From: Roseiarcus sp963842835
GTDB lineage: Bacteria > Pseudomonadota > Alphaproteobacteria > Rhizobiales > Beijerinckiaceae
Reading direction: 5' to 3'
Length of the DNA: 64,000 bases
Assembly (NCBI GenBank): GCA_963842835.1
Contig: CAWJIB010000012.1
Coordinates: 1 to 64,000, forward strand
Shown: piece by piece, positions 60,410 to 64,000 of the stretch
How the letters are laid out: each line of letters starts with the position of its first letter
Position numbering within the stretch: position 1 is the first letter of the stretch
Notes under the pieces: generated by a model
What the model saw: only the letters and a program-made list of their open reading frames with translations
The model's database searches: none
Told to the model about the DNA's origin: nothing
Position numbers and translations under genes: made by a program

Positions 60410-62482
60410 TTGGCCGCCGCGCCCGGACGCATCGCTTTGAAACAAGAACATTCGGCTGCAGCTGTTCTCTTGTCTCGCGCGAGTCCGGCGACGGCCCAGC
60501 CGCGCGACCCGGCTCTCGATGGGCATGCGCCCGGCGCGTCGCCGGAAGCGCTTTACGCGCGCGGCGTCGCGATGTGGCAGGGCGGGCGCCGCCAGCAGGC
60601 GATCGCGCTGCTGGACGCGGCGTTACGTGAGAATCCGGACTTTCCCGAGGCGCTGTGCATGGGCGGCTACATCCTCGGCGAGTCGGGCAAGAGCGAGGCG
60701 GCTCTGCAATTTTACCGGCGCGCGATCGACCTCAAGCGCGATTTGCCGGCCGCCTGGTCGAATTCCGGCAAGCTTCTTTTCGAGCTTGGCCGCTTCGCCG
60801 AGGCGCTCGACGCCTTCGAAGCGGCGCTCGCCCTGCAGCCCGGCGACGCCGACCTTTGGAACAGTCGCGCCGGGGCGCTTCGCCAACTCGGCCGGCTGGA
60901 CGAATCGGCCGCGGCGGCCCGCGAAGCGCTCCGCCTGCGGCCGGATTTCGCCGAAGCGGCGCTCAATCTCGGCAATGCGCGGCTGAAGCTCGACCAGGTC
61001 GCCGAGGCGCTCGAGGCCTATCGCCTGGCGAGTTCGATCAAGCCGGATTTTTCCGCCGCGCTCTGCGGCCAGGCGCTGGCGCTACGCGCGCTCGACCGCC
61101 TCGAGGAAGCGCGCGAGGCGTTCGAAAAGGCTGAGCGGCTCGGCAACGTCGAGGCGGTCAGCGGCAAGGGCTGCCTCGATCTCACGCTCGGCGATTTCGA
61201 ACGCGGTTGGGAAGGCTACGAAGCGCGCTGGATCGCGGGAAAATCGCTCGACGAGGCGCTGGGCGTGCGCTTTCCCAAATGGCGCGGGCCGGGACGAGCG
61301 GGCGAGCGCGTGCTCGTGTTGAACGATCACGGCCTCGGCGACACGATTCAGTTCGCCCGCTATCTCCCGATGATGCTTCGCGCCGCGGCGGCGCCCACTT
61401 TTCTGTGCCCCCCGAAGATGCACCGACTGCTCTCCTCGCAAAGTGGCGTCCGGCTCGTCGCAAGAACGCCTGAAGGCGAATCGTTCGACGCGCAGATCGC
61501 CGTCAGCAGCTTGCCGCGCGCTTTCGCGACGCGCCTGGACAACGTGCCGGCGCCCGTTCCGTACTTGCGCGCCGAACCGGAATTGGCGGAGAAATGGGCC
61601 GCGCGCATCGGCCCGGCCGGCGCGAAGATCGGGATCGTCTGGCAGGGCAACGCCAATCCTGAAGCGGACATGGCCCGCTCGATGCCGCTTTCCGCGTTTG
61701 CGCCGCTCGCCTGTGCGCCCAACGCGCGTCTCATATCCTTGCAAAAGGGCTTCGGCGTCGAGCAACTCGCCGACCTGCCGCCGGGCATGCGGGTCGAAAC
61801 GCTGGGCGAGGATTTCGACGCCGGACCAGACGCCTTCGTCGACACGGCGGCGGCGATCGCGCATCTCGACCTCGTCGTCACCTGCGACACGTCGATCGCC
61901 CATCTGGCGGGCGCGCTCGGCCGGCCCGTCTGGGTCGCCCTGAAAAAGGATGCGGAATGGCGCTGGTTGCGCGATCGCGACGATTCGCCGTGGTATCCGA
62001 CGATGCGGCTCTTTCGTCAGAAACGACGCGGCGATTGGACCAGCGTCTTCACTGAGATGGCCGAGCGCCTCGCTTCGCACGGCCAGGATCGGGGCGCGCA
62101 GCGGCTGATCGCCATTCCCGGCGCCGTCGGCGAGTTGATCGACAAGATCACCATCCTGGAAATCAAATCGCGCCGCATTTCGGACGGCGACAAATTGCGC
62201 AACGTTCGCAGGGAACTTGAATTGCTCGACCAAAGCCTGAGGAGCGCCGGGCTCGATCATCCTCTTCTCGGCGCGCTGAAGGCCGACCTGGCCGCGGTCA
62301 ACGAGCGGCTTTGGGTCGTCGAGGACGAAATCCGCGTGTGCGAAAAGAACGACGAATTCGGCGAACGGTTCGTCGCGCTGGCGCGCTCCGTCTACATCAC
62401 CAACGATCGGCGCGCGGCGATAAAGCGCGACATCAACCGCTTGTTCAATTCGGCGATCGTCGAGGAGAAGTGCTACGCCTGA
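60410..62482 (+). CDS. TPR protein with glycosyltransferase-like and DUF6165 domains
   Basis: About 690 residues. Roughly five to six TPR repeats (50-265: ARGVAMWQGGRRQQAIALLD, FAEALDAFEAALALQPGDA, etc.) lead into a GT-B-type domain with VLNDHGLGDTIQFARYLPMM and a C-terminal TCDTSIAHLAGALGRPVWVA, typical of heptosyltransferase/O-GlcNAc-transferase-like proteins. A DUF6165 domain follows (590-690: IPGAVGELIDKITILEIKSR). The start is unclear: only TTG codons (60410, 60437) precede the first repeats. Beside flagellar genes it is a candidate flagellin or surface glycosyltransferase; this is inference. Confidence 0.8.
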   Translation: MAAAPGRIALKQEHSAAAVLLSRASPATAQPRDPALDGHAPGASPEALYARGVAMWQGGRRQQAIALLDAALRENPDFPEALCMGGYILGESGKSEAALQFYRRAIDLKRDLPAAWSNSGKLLFELGRFAEALDAFEAALALQPGDADLWNSRAGALRQLGRLDESAAAAREALRLRPDFAEAALNLGNARLKLDQVAEALEAYRLASSIKPDFSAALCGQALALRALDRLEEAREAFEKAERLGNVEAVSGKGCLDLTLGDFERGWEGYEARWIAGKSLDEALGVRFPKWRGPGRAGERVLVLNDHGLGDTIQFARYLPMMLRAAAAPTFLCPPKMHRLLSSQSGVRLVARTPEGESFDAQIAVSSLPRAFATRLDNVPAPVPYLRAEPELAEKWAARIGPAGAKIGIVWQGNANPEADMARSMPLSAFAPLACAPNARLISLQKGFGVEQLADLPPGMRVETLGEDFDAGPDAFVDTAAAIAHLDLVVTCDTSIAHLAGALGRPVWVALKKDAEWRWLRDRDDSPWYPTMRLFRQKRRGDWTSVFTEMAERLASHGQDRGAQRLIAIPGAVGELIDKITILEIKSRRISDGDKLRNVRRELELLDQSLRSAGLDHPLLGALKADLAAVNERLWVVEDEIRVCEKNDEFGERFVALARSVYITNDRRAAIKRDINRLFNSAIVEEKCYA

Positions 62483-62503
62483 TCGAGAACGGACGGCGCG
62501 CGA

Positions 62504-62965
62504 TCAATCGGGAACTGCATAGAAACGCCCGCGCAGCGCCGATCTGGCGCTCGGCTTGATCGACACGGGTCCTAAGGCTTGGCTGTAGCGCACGCCGAGC
62601 ACGGCGCCGCGCCGCCACACCGTCTCGACGTTGTCCACTTTGCCCGTCTCGTCGTCATGCAGCCGGAAATGGACGGGCAGCCCGAGGTTTCGCGCCAGCG
62701 TCAGGCGAAGGCCGTTGGCCGAGCGGTCATGGATGAGGCAATCGCACACGAACTTGTTGGCCGAGTCGAGGATCTTCGCCGAGCGAAGCCGCGTGCGCCG
62801 CCGTTTGGCGGCGCGAGGGTCGCGGCGACCTTCATCCGCCGATTTTTCGTCCCGGCCCAATTCGACGACGGAATAGGCGACCTGGCCGCTTTGCGCCAGG
62901 GCGCGCGCCCTTTCGCGATCGTTGGGCCGATCTGGCCTGCGGACGCCGTCAAGCGTGTCTGTCAT
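62504..62965 (-). CDS. PilZ-domain protein
   Basis: A 153-residue protein with a disordered charged N-terminus (1-50) and one PilZ domain: RAAKRRRTRLRSAKILDSAN and CLIHDRSANGLRLTLARNL. The RxxxR and D/NxSxxG motifs that bind cyclic di-GMP are recognisable as RRRTR and DRSANG. Convergent with the TPR protein gene. It could link c-di-GMP to motility given its neighbours. Confidence 0.85.
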   Translation of the reverse strand: MTDTLDGVRRPDRPNDRERARALAQSGQVAYSVVELGRDEKSADEGRRDPRAAKRRRTRLRSAKILDSANKFVCDCLIHDRSANGLRLTLARNLGLPVHFRLHDDETGKVDNVETVWRRGAVLGVRYSQALGPVSIKPSARSALRGRFYAVPD

Positions 62966-63464
62966 CGTTTCGTCGCGTCATGACTCTCGCGGGCGTCGCC
63001 CAAATGCGCGCGGCCAACCCGCCGTCTGGATCGCGCAGCGGAACTTAAGCCGACAGAGGTTGCCAAACCGTTGCCGACTGGTTTCCGGCCGTCCGGCTGA
63101 TCGACACGAGCCCCACGCCGCCCGGCTAACTCTACGTCAATTGCCGTGTCAGCTCTGGTTAATGCGCCAATGACGTTTCGGCCGAGGGCATTAACAGCTT
63201 GTTAACCATACGGCGTGTACCTTTTTGAAACAAGAATTGCGATTCACAAACATGATTCGGAGCGGCTCCGATCAGAATAAGCAATCGCAGAGGGGCATAG
63301 CACAAGAAGTATCGTTGCGGACATAAACAATGTGCGGGTTCTCTGTAACTTGTATTTGCCGCATTTAGGCGGCGCACGGCAATTTTGTACTAGCGTACGT
63401 GTAGAACGCCATGCGTATAATATGGTTGGCGCGCAAGATATTAATTATTAATCGGGGCATAATC
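62966..63464. other. 499-bp regulatory region before ftcR
   Basis: No gene recognised. Composition falls to AT-rich from about 63150. It contains a consensus CtrA box (63191-63206) and, next to the ftcR start, TTAATTATTAAT (63441-63452). The length and AT content suit a regulated promoter region with several sites. Confidence 0.55.
63191..63206. promoter_or_regulatory. CtrA box upstream of ftcR
   Basis: TTAACAGCTTGTTAAC is an exact TTAA-N7-TTAAC match and also a palindrome. It lies about 260 bases upstream of the ftcR start and 225 bases upstream of the divergent PilZ gene. CtrA control of ftcR has been reported in Brucella. Confidence 0.65.
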
Positions 63465-64000
63465 ATGTACATAATTGTGGATGAGCGCAATATCGTCGCA
63501 GGTGGTTACGCGTCCGGATTTGATCGAGAGGGGGTCTCTACTGCAGGCATCGATCCCAGGGAATTCCGAGAATGGATCGGTAAAGTGAGCGATATCGACG
63601 TGCGCGCTGTCGAAGCTTTCCTTATCGGCGACTGCACCAATCGCGAACTGTTTCCTAAACTCATCCGCGAACGCTCCAGCGCGCCGGTCCTCTGCCTCAA
63701 CGATCGCCAATCGCTCGACGAGACCTTGGAACTTTTCGCGGCGGGCGTCGACGACGTGCTTCGCAAGCCGGTTCACGTCCGGGAAATTCTCGCCCGCGTC
63801 GGCGCCATCCATCGGCGCTCCCTGGGAGAGAAGGGCCACGTGACGATTGGCGAACTCTGCGTTTATCTCGATGGGCGCGAACCCGAGGTGAAGGGCGTGC
63901 CTCTGCCATTGCCGCGGCGCGAATGCCGCATTCTGGAATATCTCGTGCGAAATCGCGGCCGGCGCGTGACGAAGACGCAAATCTTCAACGCGGTGTATGG
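63465..64000 (+). CDS. ftcR: Flagellar transcriptional regulator FtcR, cut by window end
   Basis: The first 178 residues of an OmpR/CtrA-type response regulator. The receiver begins MYIIVDERNIVAGGYASGFD and has the FtcR-specific DPREFREWIGKVSDIDVRAV and AGVDDVLRKPVHVREILARV. The DNA-binding domain begins after VTIGELCVYLDGREPEVKGV with LPLPRRECRILEYLVRNRGR and VTKTQIFNAVYG. FtcR activates flagellar genes in Brucella and other Rhizobiales. About 45-50 residues are missing beyond the end of the window. Confidence 0.92.
   Translation, partial: MYIIVDERNIVAGGYASGFDREGVSTAGIDPREFREWIGKVSDIDVRAVEAFLIGDCTNRELFPKLIRERSSAPVLCLNDRQSLDETLELFAAGVDDVLRKPVHVREILARVGAIHRRSLGEKGHVTIGELCVYLDGREPEVKGVPLPLPRRECRILEYLVRNRGRRVTKTQIFNAVY

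Overview
This 64 kb window is GC-rich chromosomal DNA of an alphaproteobacterium, most likely Hyphomicrobiales (Rhizobiales). The evidence is a gene for the FtcR flagellar regulator, TTAA-N7-TTAAC CtrA boxes, a SAM-II riboswitch before metZ, a TrcR/DUF1013 protein, a mitofilin-HemY heme locus and a CycM-type cytochrome c. I cannot fix the genus from sequence alone. Backbone genes are dense, high in GC and often overlap by 4-8 bases. AT-rich genes and repeats mark the accessory parts.

Layout. 1-4.2 kb: a transposon-like unit with 23-bp terminal inverted repeats and a 10-bp flanking direct repeat. It carries an IS1595-type transposase, a ClpP-like protease, a HigBA-like toxin-antitoxin pair with a DUF3467-like gene, a small HTH regulator and a tRNA/tmRNA-like relic. 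4.2-6.0 kb: an AT-rich membrane protein gene, a toxin-antitoxin pair whose toxin is truncated, and a palindromic interspersed repeat. 6.0-11.5 kb: a frameshifted 6-phosphogluconate dehydrogenase gene, efp divergent from its modifying enzyme epmA, then recQ and mutM. 11.5-26.9 kb: an accessory catabolic island (see below). 27-37.4 kb: tRNA-Gly, dcd, SAM-II/metZ, pgsA-moaD-moaE, upp, pheA, kdsB, cycM and a nucleotide cyclase. 37.6-42.1 kb: an acyl-CoA dehydrogenase remnant coupled to a kinase-like gene, and two glycosyltransferases. 42.1-53.5 kb: rplU-rpmA-GNAT-obgE, a methyltransferase, chrA, trcR, tsaD and the hemD-mitofilin-hemY group. 53.6-59.3 kb: tRNA-Thr joined to a beheaded paaE, then a partial phenylacetate cluster (paaR, paaK, paaI, paaG, paaN). 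59.4-64 kb: the edge of a flagellar/motility region (DUF1217, a TPR glycosyltransferase-like protein, PilZ, ftcR cut by the window end).

The most interesting block is 12.1-26.9 kb. A creatinase/prolidase-fold protein, a TPP-dependent 2-oxoacid (or acetoin-type) dehydrogenase E1 pair, an unusual two-polypeptide E2, and an aldehyde dehydrogenase form one operon. It runs into a convergent regulator gene whose product fuses a winged-helix domain to a solute-binding-protein domain and has no signal peptide. Divergent from the regulator lie a FAD-linked 2-hydroxyacid oxidase and a complete ribose-type ABC importer. A CATTTTG/CAAAATG motif occurs upstream of the first operon and directly in front of the regulator. 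The layout suggests import, oxidation to a 2-oxo compound and thioester formation under a one-component sensor. The substrate cannot be read from sequence.
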